Source: a gamma proteobacterium symbiont of Lucinoma myriamae (GTDB taxonomy: Bacteria > Pseudomonadota > Gammaproteobacteria > GRL18). From it: DNA of 7,064 nt. The stretch is taken from positions 1 through 7,064 of the forward strand of contig JAHXIM010000386.1 of the NCBI GenBank assembly GCA_025655635.1, read 5' to 3'. The notes beneath the pieces were generated by a model. It did no database searches, had not been told where the DNA came from, and saw only the letters and a list, made by a program, of their open reading frames with translations. Of the stretch, positions 1-6,875 are shown piece after piece (the first letter of the stretch is position 1; each line of letters begins with the position of its first letter). The position numbers were made by a program, and so were the translations under genes.

Positions 1-83
1 TATTGTAACATTTCTGGTCTTTATGGTCACTCAAAAATAGGGATAATTCCTTACATTTCAAATAGATAATATATTTTTCAGGG

Positions 84-398
84 CTGACTAATTATATTGT
101 TTTTTTTACTATTGTCGGGCTAATCTGGTATTGGTGGAATTCCATTAGTGCCTATGAAGTTGCATACAAAGAGGCGAAAGCAGCTTGTCGGCGCCTTGAA
201 TTACAATTTCTGGATGATACTCTGGATGTGATTAAGTTTCGCTTATGCCGACATTCCAGAGGACATATGCAAATCTGTCGTATTTATGAATTTGAATTCA
301 GTAGTGATGGTGATAGTCGTTATAAAGGTTACGTAAAACTCAGCGGCTTAAAATATGATACTATTGATATGGAAGCCTATAAAATAGAGACAGAGTAA
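84..398 (+). CDS. DUF3301 family small membrane-anchored protein
   Basis: This gene of about 104 codons is too short for most ORF callers. The reading frame closes with TAA at 396-398. It opens with a hydrophobic N-terminal segment (TNYIVFFTIVGLIWYW) followed by WNS and a basic, amphipathic stretch (AYKEAKAACRRLELQFLDDT). Next come a beta-type region (KFRLCRHSRG) and YEFEFSSDGDSRYKGYV. The order of one membrane helix, a W-rich junction, 'A.RRLE.QLLDDTV' and 'Y.FEFS.DGD.R..GYV' is that of DUF3301 proteins of gammaproteobacteria, which have no known function. No ATG or GTG lies in frame after the stop at 63-65. CTG at 84 gives the family-like start (L/M)TNYIV, but AGGG at 80-83 abuts it and is too close to act as a normal ribosome site. 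ATA at 66 or 69 and ATT at 96 are alternatives. The gene converges on srkA with only 10 bp between the two stops, leaving no room for a separate terminator. Confidence 0.72.
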   Translation: MTNYIVFFTIVGLIWYWWNSISAYEVAYKEAKAACRRLELQFLDDTLDVIKFRLCRHSRGHMQICRIYEFEFSSDGDSRYKGYVKLSGLKYDTIDMEAYKIETE

Positions 399-408
399 GC
401 CATATGGT

Positions 409-1434
409 TTATGGATACAATTGCAGAGGTGTTTCTTGTAATATTGCTAGCTGTTCTTTTAATTGTAAGATATGTTCACCCCAAAATTGTTCAGTATTAA
501 ACCAGGGAAAAGCTCTTGGAAAAGCGGGGTCATCCCAGCGTTTTGCCAGCCAGCCCGCATAATGTATGATCCTCATACTTCTTAGTGATTCAATTAAATT
601 CAGCTCTGTGAGATTAAAATCACAAAATTCCTGATAGCCTTCTAATATTTCCCGTATTTGCATTTCCTGTTCGTGACGTTCACCCGAAAGCAGCATCCAG
701 AGATCCTGAATGGCAGGGCCGTTTCGGCTGTCATCAAAATCAACAAAATGAGGGCCATTATCTGTCCATAGAATATTACCCGGGTGACAATCACCGTGCA
801 GACGAATTAATTCGGGAGGGAATTGCTGATAGTTACTTTCAACATGCTGTAAAATATCACCGACAATAGCTTCATATGATTCTCTAAAAAGAGAAGGCAT
901 GAAATCATGTTCTAAAATATAGTTAAAGGGTATGCTGATAAAGGATTCAATGGACAATGTTGGACGATATTGAAACTGTCTTGCTTTGCCAATGGCATGA
1001 ATTCGGCCCATTAGTTTTCCCAGCCAATATAAATGATCCATATCGGTTAATTCCGGTGCGCGACCGCCACGACGTTTATAAAGGGCAAAGCGGTAACCTT
1101 TATAAGTAAATAAGCTTTCTTTTGTGGCAGCAGAAGATCCTTCGGGTGTGACTGGCAGATAAATAGGCGGGATTGCAGGAATATCTAATTCATGTAAATC
1201 TCTGGAAAAATGATGTTCTTCTAAAATCTGTTCATCAGTCCAGCGGCCGGGGCGGTAAAACTTGGCAATAATAGGCTGTTCATCTTCAATACCTACCTGA
1301 TAAACTCGATTTTCATAACTGTTCAAAGCAAGTATTCTGGCATCTGATAAATAGCCTTTGCTTTCCACTGAATTAATGACCGTATCAGGATCCAGTCTGG
1401 AGTAATCTTCGGTTGTTGCAATAATATCTGTCAT
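409..1434 (-). CDS. srkA: Stress response kinase A (SrkA/YihE), Ser/Thr protein kinase
   Basis: A cytoplasmic protein kinase of the aminoglycoside-phosphotransferase-like fold; in E. coli SrkA (YihE) counters stress-induced death linked to the Cpx response and MazEF. At 341 aa it is close to the E. coli 328 aa. Visible landmarks are the nucleotide-loop region LNSYENRVYQV (37-47), the likely ATP-contacting Lys58 in IAKFYRP, and RWTDEQILEEH (64-74). The catalytic loop LHGDCHPGN (212-220) has base Asp215 and Asn220, and the metal-binding VDFDDSRNGPA (231-241) has Asp232. The tail runs through RWDDPAFPRAFPW and ends in LQETPLQLYP, as in E. coli. All kinase residues are present, so it should be active. 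It starts at ATG 1434; the only purine-rich stretch upstream (AAAAAAGAG) sits about 15 nt away, so initiation looks weak. It is third in a leftward run after rnd and the DUF3549 gene, 68 bp after the latter. In E. coli, srkA precedes dsbA, which is absent here. Confidence 0.96.
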   Translation of the reverse strand: MTDIIATTEDYSRLDPDTVINSVESKGYLSDARILALNSYENRVYQVGIEDEQPIIAKFYRPGRWTDEQILEEHHFSRDLHELDIPAIPPIYLPVTPEGSSAATKESLFTYKGYRFALYKRRGGRAPELTDMDHLYWLGKLMGRIHAIGKARQFQYRPTLSIESFISIPFNYILEHDFMPSLFRESYEAIVGDILQHVESNYQQFPPELIRLHGDCHPGNILWTDNGPHFVDFDDSRNGPAIQDLWMLLSGERHEQEMQIREILEGYQEFCDFNLTELNLIESLRSMRIIHYAGWLAKRWDDPAFPRAFPWFNTEQFWGEHILQLKEQLAILQETPLQLYP

Positions 1435-1502
1435 AATAATAAATCGTTACTCTTTTTTAAACAGGCTTTTTGTTAGTTGATATGCTTGCGGCTTACAACT
1501 TT

Positions 1503-2693
1503 TTAAGCACTAAAGCCCTGGCTAAAAAAAGCGCCAATTGCCTGTGTTAGCTGCTCTGAACGTTCTGGTGAACGAAATTTTTCTAAAATATGGGTGCGCA
1601 TGCCGGGTATAAACATCAGATCAGATAATATCGTATTAAATGCAGCCTGTCGCTGAATTGTTTCCTGCTCTGGAGTGTAATCTGTTTCCTGATTGATAAC
1701 ATTGGTATTGGCCAGTGCTTCTAAAAAAGGCGACAGGATTTCTGTATGCGCTATCAGCGGCCAGCATCGGCCTGCAATGGTGGCTAATACTTCTATATTT
1801 GTGCCGGCACTTGAATTTAAGATACTGCGTAATAATTGAATGTGCAAGTCTTGATCAGCTGATTGTGCGCTTGCTTTGACAGATGCAGTACATAAGGCAA
1901 TGAGTTCCAGGTGTTCATTCGTTGTGCTGTTCTCTTCTTCAAGAGGATCTTCAAATGCTTGTTGGAGTTTATGGTAAATTGCTTGAGTGAGTTGTGTTGA
2001 TATTACCTGATTTTCAAGACACATTGCGAATGCCTGAAAGGGGGGGGAAGGCAGTTGAGTAATGCTGTCACTAATGAGTTGTTCATTGCTTTTATCGTTA
2101 TACTTTTCATCAAGACGTGTGGCAAAATCTGCAATTCCCTGAAGGCCAAGCTGACTCCATTGTGCAAAGTTACTTTTGTCGGACAGATAATGTTGCGTTC
2201 CGTGATAATAAGCCGATGCAGGTAAAGAAAACTGTTTGTGTACAATGGCATGAAAGTTTGCCAGTTGTTCTTCTTTGGGTTGATATCCATAAGGATTATC
2301 CTTCATGGCACTTTCCAGAGAGTTGAGTTTAGCCGCTGTGGTTTGATGTTTATTATGTTGAGCATCGTCCAGATAACTTCCTAATGCCTCAAATAAACGG
2401 CGTAAAAAGTCATCTCTGGCGGCCAGATTTAATTTAGCCTGTTCGTCCAGAGGAAGCTTAAGGAACCAGACATAGTGATTGTTTACGGATGTCTCTATCG
2501 GAGGCTTCTCTTGCCAAAAAACAATTGCTAACCAGGCATGCTGCAGGAAAGGTGATTGCCAGGCGATATTATTTTCTTCAAAGTCAGTGAATGTCTGCTT
2601 ATCAACAGCATGAATGAGACGGCCCGTATTGTAGCATTGAAAATGACAACCAATGTCAGAAAAAAATTGATGGATACTACTCATTGTTGTCAT
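1503..2693 (-). CDS. DUF3549 family protein, function unknown
   Basis: A predicted soluble protein of 396 aa with no signal peptide or membrane segment. I recognise it as DUF3549, a family confined largely to gammaproteobacteria and without an assigned function. Family-like stretches are the N-terminal SIHQFFSDIGC (6-16), a Trp-rich segment with W45, W54 and W60 (QHAWLAIVFWQE), WFLKLPLDEQ (76-85) with ARDDFLRRL (92-100), and NPYGYQP...FHA (133-149). The C-terminal 200 residues look alpha-helical and repeat-like. The start at 2693 is supported by GAGAAG five nt upstream; a second ATG (Met4) would lie too far from that site. It follows rnd by 82 bp and precedes srkA by 68 bp on the same strand, so co-transcription is plausible. 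A run of eight C on the coding strand (2047-2040) encodes part of S-P-P (216-218) and is a potential slippage point, though the frame is intact here. Confidence 0.8.
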   Translation of the reverse strand: MTTMSSIHQFFSDIGCHFQCYNTGRLIHAVDKQTFTDFEENNIAWQSPFLQHAWLAIVFWQEKPPIETSVNNHYVWFLKLPLDEQAKLNLAARDDFLRRLFEALGSYLDDAQHNKHQTTAAKLNSLESAMKDNPYGYQPKEEQLANFHAIVHKQFSLPASAYYHGTQHYLSDKSNFAQWSQLGLQGIADFATRLDEKYNDKSNEQLISDSITQLPSPPFQAFAMCLENQVISTQLTQAIYHKLQQAFEDPLEEENSTTNEHLELIALCTASVKASAQSADQDLHIQLLRSILNSSAGTNIEVLATIAGRCWPLIAHTEILSPFLEALANTNVINQETDYTPEQETIQRQAAFNTILSDLMFIPGMRTHILEKFRSPERSEQLTQAIGAFFSQGFSA

Positions 2694-2775
2694 AAATGCT
2701 TCTCATAAAAAATTCTCATAACTATTTTCACTTATCGGTATGGCTGGATATATTGGGGGACTAAACAGGGTTCTA

Positions 2776-3921
2776 TTATTCTTTAAAGACCAGTTGTCCT
2801 GAGGTATAACTGAGTTGCGCCTCTCCAGTGAGAAATTTGAGCAGATGTTTACCGATTAACTCATTTCTCCAGCCGGATAATACGCTGAGTTCCCGTTGTC
2901 CCTTGATCAGTGCATCGAGTTCTTTGCGAGAACATAAGCACTGCGGGCTGATGCTATTGTTATTAGCAGAAAGATGAACAATGGCCATCAGGCAATCAGC
3001 CAGAGCCTGTTCATTTTGTGATAATTTTTTATAAGCAGGTAGTGTGGGACAGTTTTTATCTGCCGTATCAAGGCCCTGTTGAATAAGAGTTAAGATTGCT
3101 GCGCCATTATATTCAAGAAATTTGTAGCTTAATCTCTGATGTTCCTGCAGTTCACTTAGGTTAGCAGCCGGGTTAATTGACAAATCAATTAGTACGTCAT
3201 CAGCAATTACTCTGCGTCTTGGGCGGTTTTGCTTAAGAGCAAGTTCTTCACGAAAAGCTGCTAATTTCTTTAAAATAGCTAACTTCTGCTTTTTAAGTTT
3301 ATTCACACCTTTTACCTTACGCCAGATTGTATCTGGTGAGGGTTCGTATGTTGCTGTGTCAGATAAAAATTGAAAATCTTTTTCCAGCCAGTTTGAACGC
3401 CCTAAATCCTGTAGCTTTTGTTGTTGTAATGGATAAAGTTTTGCCAGATAACGAACATCATCTGCGGCATAATCAATTTGTTTCTGGCTTAGAGGTCGTT
3501 TGAGCCAGTCGGTACGTGTTTGAGACTTGTCTAGTTCTACATTTAATAGCTGCTTGACCAGAGCTGCATAGCCAATTTGTTCACCATATCCTAATAATGC
3601 TGCACATACCTGAGTATCAAAAAGTGACTCAGGTACAGATTGATTTAAATAATAAAAAATTTCCATATCCTGGCGAGCTGAATGCAGGACTTTGGTGATA
3701 TCTTTATTATATAAAACGGCCATTAAAGGGCTTAAATCCGTAATCGCCAGCGGATCAATAATGGCAATTTGCTGACCATCACAAATTTGTAATAAAGCCA
3801 ATATCGGATAATACGTGGTTTGTCTGACAAATTCTGTGTCTAATGCCAGAAAGTCACTTTGAGCAAAGTGTTGGCAAATAGCTGTCAGTTTTTCGTTAGT
3901 ATCAATAAAATGAACTTGCAT
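2776..3921 (-). CDS. rnd: Ribonuclease D
   Basis: A 3'-to-5' exoribonuclease that trims tRNA precursors and other small stable RNAs in the cytoplasm. The N-terminal DEDDy exonuclease domain (about 1-175) has motif I LDTEF with Asp28 and Glu30, and motif II VLHSARQDMEIF with Asp85. Motif III YAADD has Tyr151 and Asp155. These numbers match the E. coli enzyme. Two HRDC-type helical domains follow, roughly 200-290 (IWRKVKGVNKLKKQKLAILK) and 295-375 (with LSGWRNELIGKHLLKFL). The length of 381 aa is normal for the family. ATG at 3921 is preceded by CAGGG with a six-nt spacer, a good ribosome site. The gene is divergent from the stress protein gene across 203 bp and is first in the leftward cluster rnd, DUF3549, srkA. 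I saw no convincing promoter for it in the spacer, and nothing in the protein looks damaged. Confidence 0.97.
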   Translation of the reverse strand: MQVHFIDTNEKLTAICQHFAQSDFLALDTEFVRQTTYYPILALLQICDGQQIAIIDPLAITDLSPLMAVLYNKDITKVLHSARQDMEIFYYLNQSVPESLFDTQVCAALLGYGEQIGYAALVKQLLNVELDKSQTRTDWLKRPLSQKQIDYAADDVRYLAKLYPLQQQKLQDLGRSNWLEKDFQFLSDTATYEPSPDTIWRKVKGVNKLKKQKLAILKKLAAFREELALKQNRPRRRVIADDVLIDLSINPAANLSELQEHQRLSYKFLEYNGAAILTLIQQGLDTADKNCPTLPAYKKLSQNEQALADCLMAIVHLSANNNSISPQCLCSRKELDALIKGQRELSVLSGWRNELIGKHLLKFLTGEAQLSYTSGQLVFKE

Positions 3922-3984
3922 TGAGCGCCCTGAAACCTGTTTTTAATGTTTTGAATTAATTGTTCTAAATCTGTATTGAATGCC

Positions 3985-4022
3985 TTATTGGCCATGCATT
4001 TTAACTTAACAGTGGCCATTAA
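3985..4022. repeat. Imperfect inverted repeat with two TGGCCA cores in the rnd/usp divergent spacer
   Basis: The left arm TTATTGGCCA (3985-3994) and right arm TGGCCATTAA (4013-4022) are inverted copies with nine of ten bases matching. Their centres are 28 bp apart, close to three helical turns. Between them lies TTAACTTAA, itself nearly symmetrical. The position between two divergent genes is typical of an operator, but no specific regulator can be named from this sequence. It may be chance, since TGGCCA is self-complementary. Confidence 0.35.
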
Positions 4023-4055
4023 GAAATATATGATGAATAGTTATCGTATAACACC

Positions 4056-4084
4056 TTGAAACACAACTGATTTAAAGCTAAATT
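4056..4084 (+). promoter_or_regulatory. Possible sigma-70-type promoter for the universal stress protein gene
   Basis: TTGAAA (4056-4061) could be the -35 element and TAAATT (4079-4084) the -10 element, with a 17-nt spacer. The -10 is poor (four of six bases). TTTAAT at 4083-4088 and TATAAA at 4090-4095 are better -10 hexamers but lack a well-spaced -35. The region is AT-rich, so such matches are easy to find. The gene has to be transcribed from this spacer because the neighbour rnd points away. Confidence 0.28.
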
Positions 4085-4124
4085 TAATGTATAAATGAAG
4101 TTTTCTTTTTTGAGGTGTAATACG

Positions 4125-4594
4125 ATGAGTACCTATAAACAAATATTGGTCGCAGTAGATTTATCTGATGATTCTCAAAAGCTTTGTCGTAAGACTTTAG
4201 ACATTGTTAAAGAGGATAAAGTGAATATTGTTTTAATCCATGTTGTTGAATTTATGTATCAAATGGGGATGTCTTATGACCCAATGTTTATCCTTCAATG
4301 GAAGATTTATCTGAAAATGAAGCACTTTTGATAAAGTCTGGCGAGGAAAAGATGGCACAGCTGATAAAAGCAATGTCTATTCCTGAGACTGCTTGTGTTG
4401 AAAGTTCTGTAATTTCAGGTGTCCCAAAAACTGAAATACTACGCCTTGCTGAAGAAAAAAAGACTGACCTCATTGTCTGTGGTTCACATGGACGTAGTGG
4501 TTTTGCATTGCTGCTGGGCTCTACTGCTAATGCAATTTTGCATCATGCACCGTGTGATGTACTGGCAGTCAGAAGCAAAAAAGCGAAAGAATAA
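4125..4594 (+). pseudogene. Universal stress protein (UspA family), interrupted by a one-base frameshift
   Basis: A single Usp domain of about 156 residues is split over two frames. The N-terminal half (4125 to about 4290) gives MSTYKQILVAVDLSDDSQ, with Asp12 at the usual nucleotide-site position, and IVLIHVVE. It then runs out of frame to a TGA at 4329. The C-terminal half continues in the -1 frame from 4280 or later as PSMEDLSENEALLIKSGEEK, then TDLIVCGSHGRSG, LLLGSTANAILHHAPCDVLAVR and TAA at 4592-4594. The loop reads G-2x-G-8x-G-S, one residue shorter than the common nine-residue spacing. Adding one base in TTTATCCTT (4287-4295) restores a continuous protein. There are no other defects, so this is either a recent mutation or a sequence error. 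ATG 4125 is chosen because GAGGTG lies seven nt upstream; the in-frame ATG at 4095 has no such site. Family members respond to starvation, oxidative and respiratory stress. Confidence 0.85.
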
Positions 4595-4927
4595 GTAACT
4601 GATTATATTCTAAAATTCATTGATTTTGTAATGGAATTATCATAAAATACCGCATCTAATTTTTCCGAGAATATCGTGTTCTTGCTTGAACTATTTCAGA
4701 CTTGAAATGCGTCTTCTGTGTATTAATAGCTTTATTTATACTTCTAACAAGTACCTGAATATTGCGTACACACTGTCGTATTTTACTGAATTCTAACGAG
4801 TTTAGGCTGGCAGCTTAATGTGCTTATTGCTTGTAAAAGATATTCATCTTCCAAAATTTAATGCAGAATAAAGTAGAGTAAGAAATAAATATCAACTCTA
4901 GCTGATTTCTCCGGGTAAGTAAAAACA
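4595..4927. other. 333-bp intergenic region between usp and the SulP gene
   Basis: This stretch is AT-rich with no credible gene. The longest forward ATG frames are 29 codons (from 4707) and 17 codons (from 4818), and neither has a ribosome site. It contains a short palindrome ATTTCA-GACT-TGAAAT (4693-4708). It also holds an imperfect direct repeat TTCTAACAAGT / TTCTAACGAGT (4742-4752 and 4791-4801), whose copies start 49 bp apart. No GC-rich hairpin with a T-run follows usp, so I cannot place a terminator. The SulP promoter must lie here or upstream of usp, but no -35/-10 pair stands out. The length suggests a separate, possibly regulated, promoter for the transporter. Confidence 0.5.
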
Positions 4928-6670
4928 ATGAATTCAATCAGACGATTTTTACCTTTTTTAAGGTGGTTTCCAATGGATGGGAATACCGTTAAAGCTGATA
5001 TGATTGCAGGTATCACTGTTGCATTAGTATTGATTCCACAATCCATGGCGTATGCATCACTGGCAGGTCTTCCGGCTTATTTTGGTCTGTATGCTGCTTT
5101 CCTGCCGGTTATGGTTGCCGCCTTATGGGGTTCTTCGAGTCAATTAGGTACGGGTCCTGTGGCTGTTGTTTCATTGTTAACTGCTTCCGCTATTACTCCT
5201 CTTGCCCCGGTTGGTTCACCTGAGTTTATTTCTTTAGCTATTATGCTGGCCTTTATGGTTGGTGCATTTCAGTTTATGCTGGGTGTCTTAAAGCTGGGAG
5301 TGATAGTCAATTTCTTATCTCACCCGGTAATTGTTGGTTTTACTAATGCTGCTGCTATGGTTATCGCACTCTCTCAGCTTAATAAAATTTTTGGTGTTGA
5401 AAAACCAAGTAGTGAATTTTTTCTAGGTGATATCTGGGGTGTAGTTCAAAACCTAGCTGATACCCATATGGTAACACTGGCTTTTGGTGCACTTTCTGTT
5501 TTTGGTATTATGTTTGCTAAAAAGAAATGGCCGAAATTACCAGGCGTTCTGATTGCTGTTGCAGGTACTACTATTGTTAGTTGGGCTATTGGCTTTGAAG
5601 GTATGGGTGGTGCTGTTGTTGGTACAATCCCTGAAGGCTTGCCTTCTCTCTCTATACCTGAGTTCAATCTGGACGTTTTGGGCACTCTCGTTTCCAGTGC
5701 GATTGTTATTTCCCTGATTGGTTTTATGGAAGCAATTTCTATTGCTAAAGCGATGGCTGCTAAGACCAAAGAACGTATTGACCCAAGTCAGGAACTAATG
5801 GGGCAGGGCCTGGGTAATATGGTTGGGGCTATGAGTTCTTCATATCCAACCAGTGGTTCTTTTTCACGTTCAGCAGTTAACATAAATGCTGGTGCTCTTA
5901 CCGGCATGTCATCCGTATATACCGGAATTATTGTTTTAATCACTTTATTGTTCTTGACACCACTGCTGTATCATTTGCCCAAAGCGGTACTGGCTGCGGT
6001 TATCATGACTGCTGTATTTGGTCTGATTAATTTTGGGTCAGTTAAACACGCCTGGCATGCCTCCCGCCATGATGGTATTGCTTCAATTGTTACTTTTATA
6101 GCAACACTTGGTTTTGCACCTCACCTGGACAAAGGTATTGAAATTGGTGCTGGTCTGGCAATTCTTCTGTATTTGTACCGTACTATGAGTCCTCGTGTGG
6201 CTATTCTGGGGCGTTATAAGGATGGCACGTTACGTGATGTGAAAGTGAATGATCTGGATACCAGTGAGCAAATTATCGCTATTCGTTTTGATGGCTCACT
6301 CTATTTTGCTAATGTCGCTTATTTTGAAGATGCAATTCTTGAAGCCGTGAGCGATAAGCCTGATGCAGAATTTATTCTGGTAGTCGGCGATGCCATTAAT
6401 CAATTAGACGCGTCAGGAGAAGAAGTGCTGCAACATCTTAATCAACGTCTAAGAGAAAACAATATTCAAATTGTTTTTAGCGGCTTAAAACGCCAGGTTT
6501 TAATGGTGATGCGTGAAACTGGTTTATTTGATGAAATTGGTCAGGAAAATATCTTTGCTAATGAAGATATGGCTCTGGAAACGATTTATAAGCGTCTCGG
6601 CGATACCTCAGAGTTTGATTCTGCCAACTGTCCTCTGACTTATCCCAGAGCCGTTCAGGAATCAGTTTAA
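4928..6670 (+). CDS. SulP/SLC26 family inorganic anion transporter with STAS domain
   Basis: An inner-membrane anion transporter of 580 aa, the normal size for bacterial SulP proteins. The N-terminus RRFLPFLRWFPMDGN leads into the conserved DMIAGITVALVLIPQSMAYA (24-43). The SulP signature GLYAAFLPVMVAALWG...GTGPVA lies at 53-79. About 10-14 hydrophobic segments reach to residue 420, including GFMEAISIAKAMA (265-277) and GNMVGAMSSSYPTSGSFSRSAVN (296-318), typical of the SLC26 substrate-site region. The STAS domain spans about 435-558; its loop DAINQLDASGEEVL (488-501) resembles the anti-sigma-antagonist site, with Ser496. Family substrates include sulfate, bicarbonate and other anions, and the sequence alone does not decide. 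Start 4928 keeps the conserved RFLPFLRW stretch but has only GGGTAAG 12 nt upstream. The stress protein gene upstream and a possible sox gene downstream make sulfate or bicarbonate plausible, by inference only. Confidence 0.95.
   Translation: MNSIRRFLPFLRWFPMDGNTVKADMIAGITVALVLIPQSMAYASLAGLPAYFGLYAAFLPVMVAALWGSSSQLGTGPVAVVSLLTASAITPLAPVGSPEFISLAIMLAFMVGAFQFMLGVLKLGVIVNFLSHPVIVGFTNAAAMVIALSQLNKIFGVEKPSSEFFLGDIWGVVQNLADTHMVTLAFGALSVFGIMFAKKKWPKLPGVLIAVAGTTIVSWAIGFEGMGGAVVGTIPEGLPSLSIPEFNLDVLGTLVSSAIVISLIGFMEAISIAKAMAAKTKERIDPSQELMGQGLGNMVGAMSSSYPTSGSFSRSAVNINAGALTGMSSVYTGIIVLITLLFLTPLLYHLPKAVLAAVIMTAVFGLINFGSVKHAWHASRHDGIASIVTFIATLGFAPHLDKGIEIGAGLAILLYLYRTMSPRVAILGRYKDGTLRDVKVNDLDTSEQIIAIRFDGSLYFANVAYFEDAILEAVSDKPDAEFILVVGDAINQLDASGEEVLQHLNQRLRENNIQIVFSGLKRQVLMVMRETGLFDEIGQENIFANEDMALETIYKRLGDTSEFDSANCPLTYPRAVQESV
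4960..4975 (+). promoter_or_regulatory. Internal ribosome-binding-like site before Met16 of the SulP gene
   Basis: AAGGTGG (4960-4966) sits six nt before an in-frame ATG at 4973 and is a better Shine-Dalgarno match than anything before the ATG at 4928. It could drive a product shorter by 15 residues. Family conservation of the RFLPFLRW segment argues that 4928 is the main start, so the match may simply reflect the codons for Leu-Arg-Trp. Confidence 0.3.
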
Positions 6671-6677
6671 CTATTTT

Positions 6678-6704
6678 CTGAACTACAGGTACAGCTAGTG
6701 TCAG
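6678..6704 (+). other. First of two abutting stem-loops 3' of the SulP gene
   Basis: CTGAACTA (6678-6685) pairs with TAGT-g-TCAG (6696-6704), giving eight base pairs with one bulged G and a ten-nt loop. It begins eight nt after the SulP stop. There is no T-run after it, so it is not a standard intrinsic terminator; it could protect the mRNA 3' end or act together with the next hairpin. Confidence 0.4.
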
Positions 6705-6732
6705 CCCATAAACAGGTGGATTCCTTTATGGG
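6705..6732 (+). terminator. Second stem-loop 3' of the SulP gene, possible weak or bidirectional terminator
   Basis: CCCATAAA (6705-6712) pairs perfectly with TTTATGGG (6725-6732), and an inner GG/CC can extend the stem. It begins at the base after the first hairpin ends. Both loops or shoulders contain ACAGGT. It lies between convergent genes, where a terminator is expected, but no T-tract follows on either strand, so termination is only a guess from position. Confidence 0.35.
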
Positions 6733-6875
6733 TTAGGCAGTGGTTCTTGCGTTTACCATTCAGGGTTTAATAAGCTATTGAATTGTTGCTAGTGTTTTTG
6801 TCCAGGGATGCTCTTTTATATGTGACGGGCTTTTTTTGAAGTATGTTTATTAAAAATTAAACAATCAGCTCAGGT

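Noticed and set aside
1..83. A gene or promoter at the left edge
   Set aside because: The only ATG (23) meets a stop within six codons, and GATAAT at 65-70 has no well-spaced -35 partner.
2003..2326. Two short open frames (2003-2290 minus and 2117-2326 plus) within the DUF3549 gene
   Set aside because: Both overlap a well-supported coding frame and show no domain or start signal.
4288..4473. 61-codon frame antisense to the second half of usp
   Set aside because: The Usp motifs are on the opposite strand; this is a by-product of that coding sequence.
4707..4796. 29-codon frame in the usp to SulP spacer as a leader peptide
   Set aside because: It has no ribosome site, no attenuator-like hairpins and no run of regulatory codons.
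4858..5046. 62-codon minus-strand frame over the start of the SulP gene
   Set aside because: It overlaps the conserved SulP N-terminus and has no recognisable content.
5446..5769. 107-codon open frame antisense to the SulP gene
   Set aside because: It lies wholly inside a strongly conserved transporter gene, has no ribosome site and its protein resembles nothing I know. It is a shadow frame.
6810..6837. Intrinsic terminator ending in the T7 run at 6831-6837
   Set aside because: The upstream bases can form only about four pairs, some G-T, so no stable stem precedes the T-run.
6845..6862. GTTTA...TAAAC hairpin as a terminator of the SoxA-like gene
   Set aside because: Only five A/T-rich pairs and no T-run follows on the minus strand.
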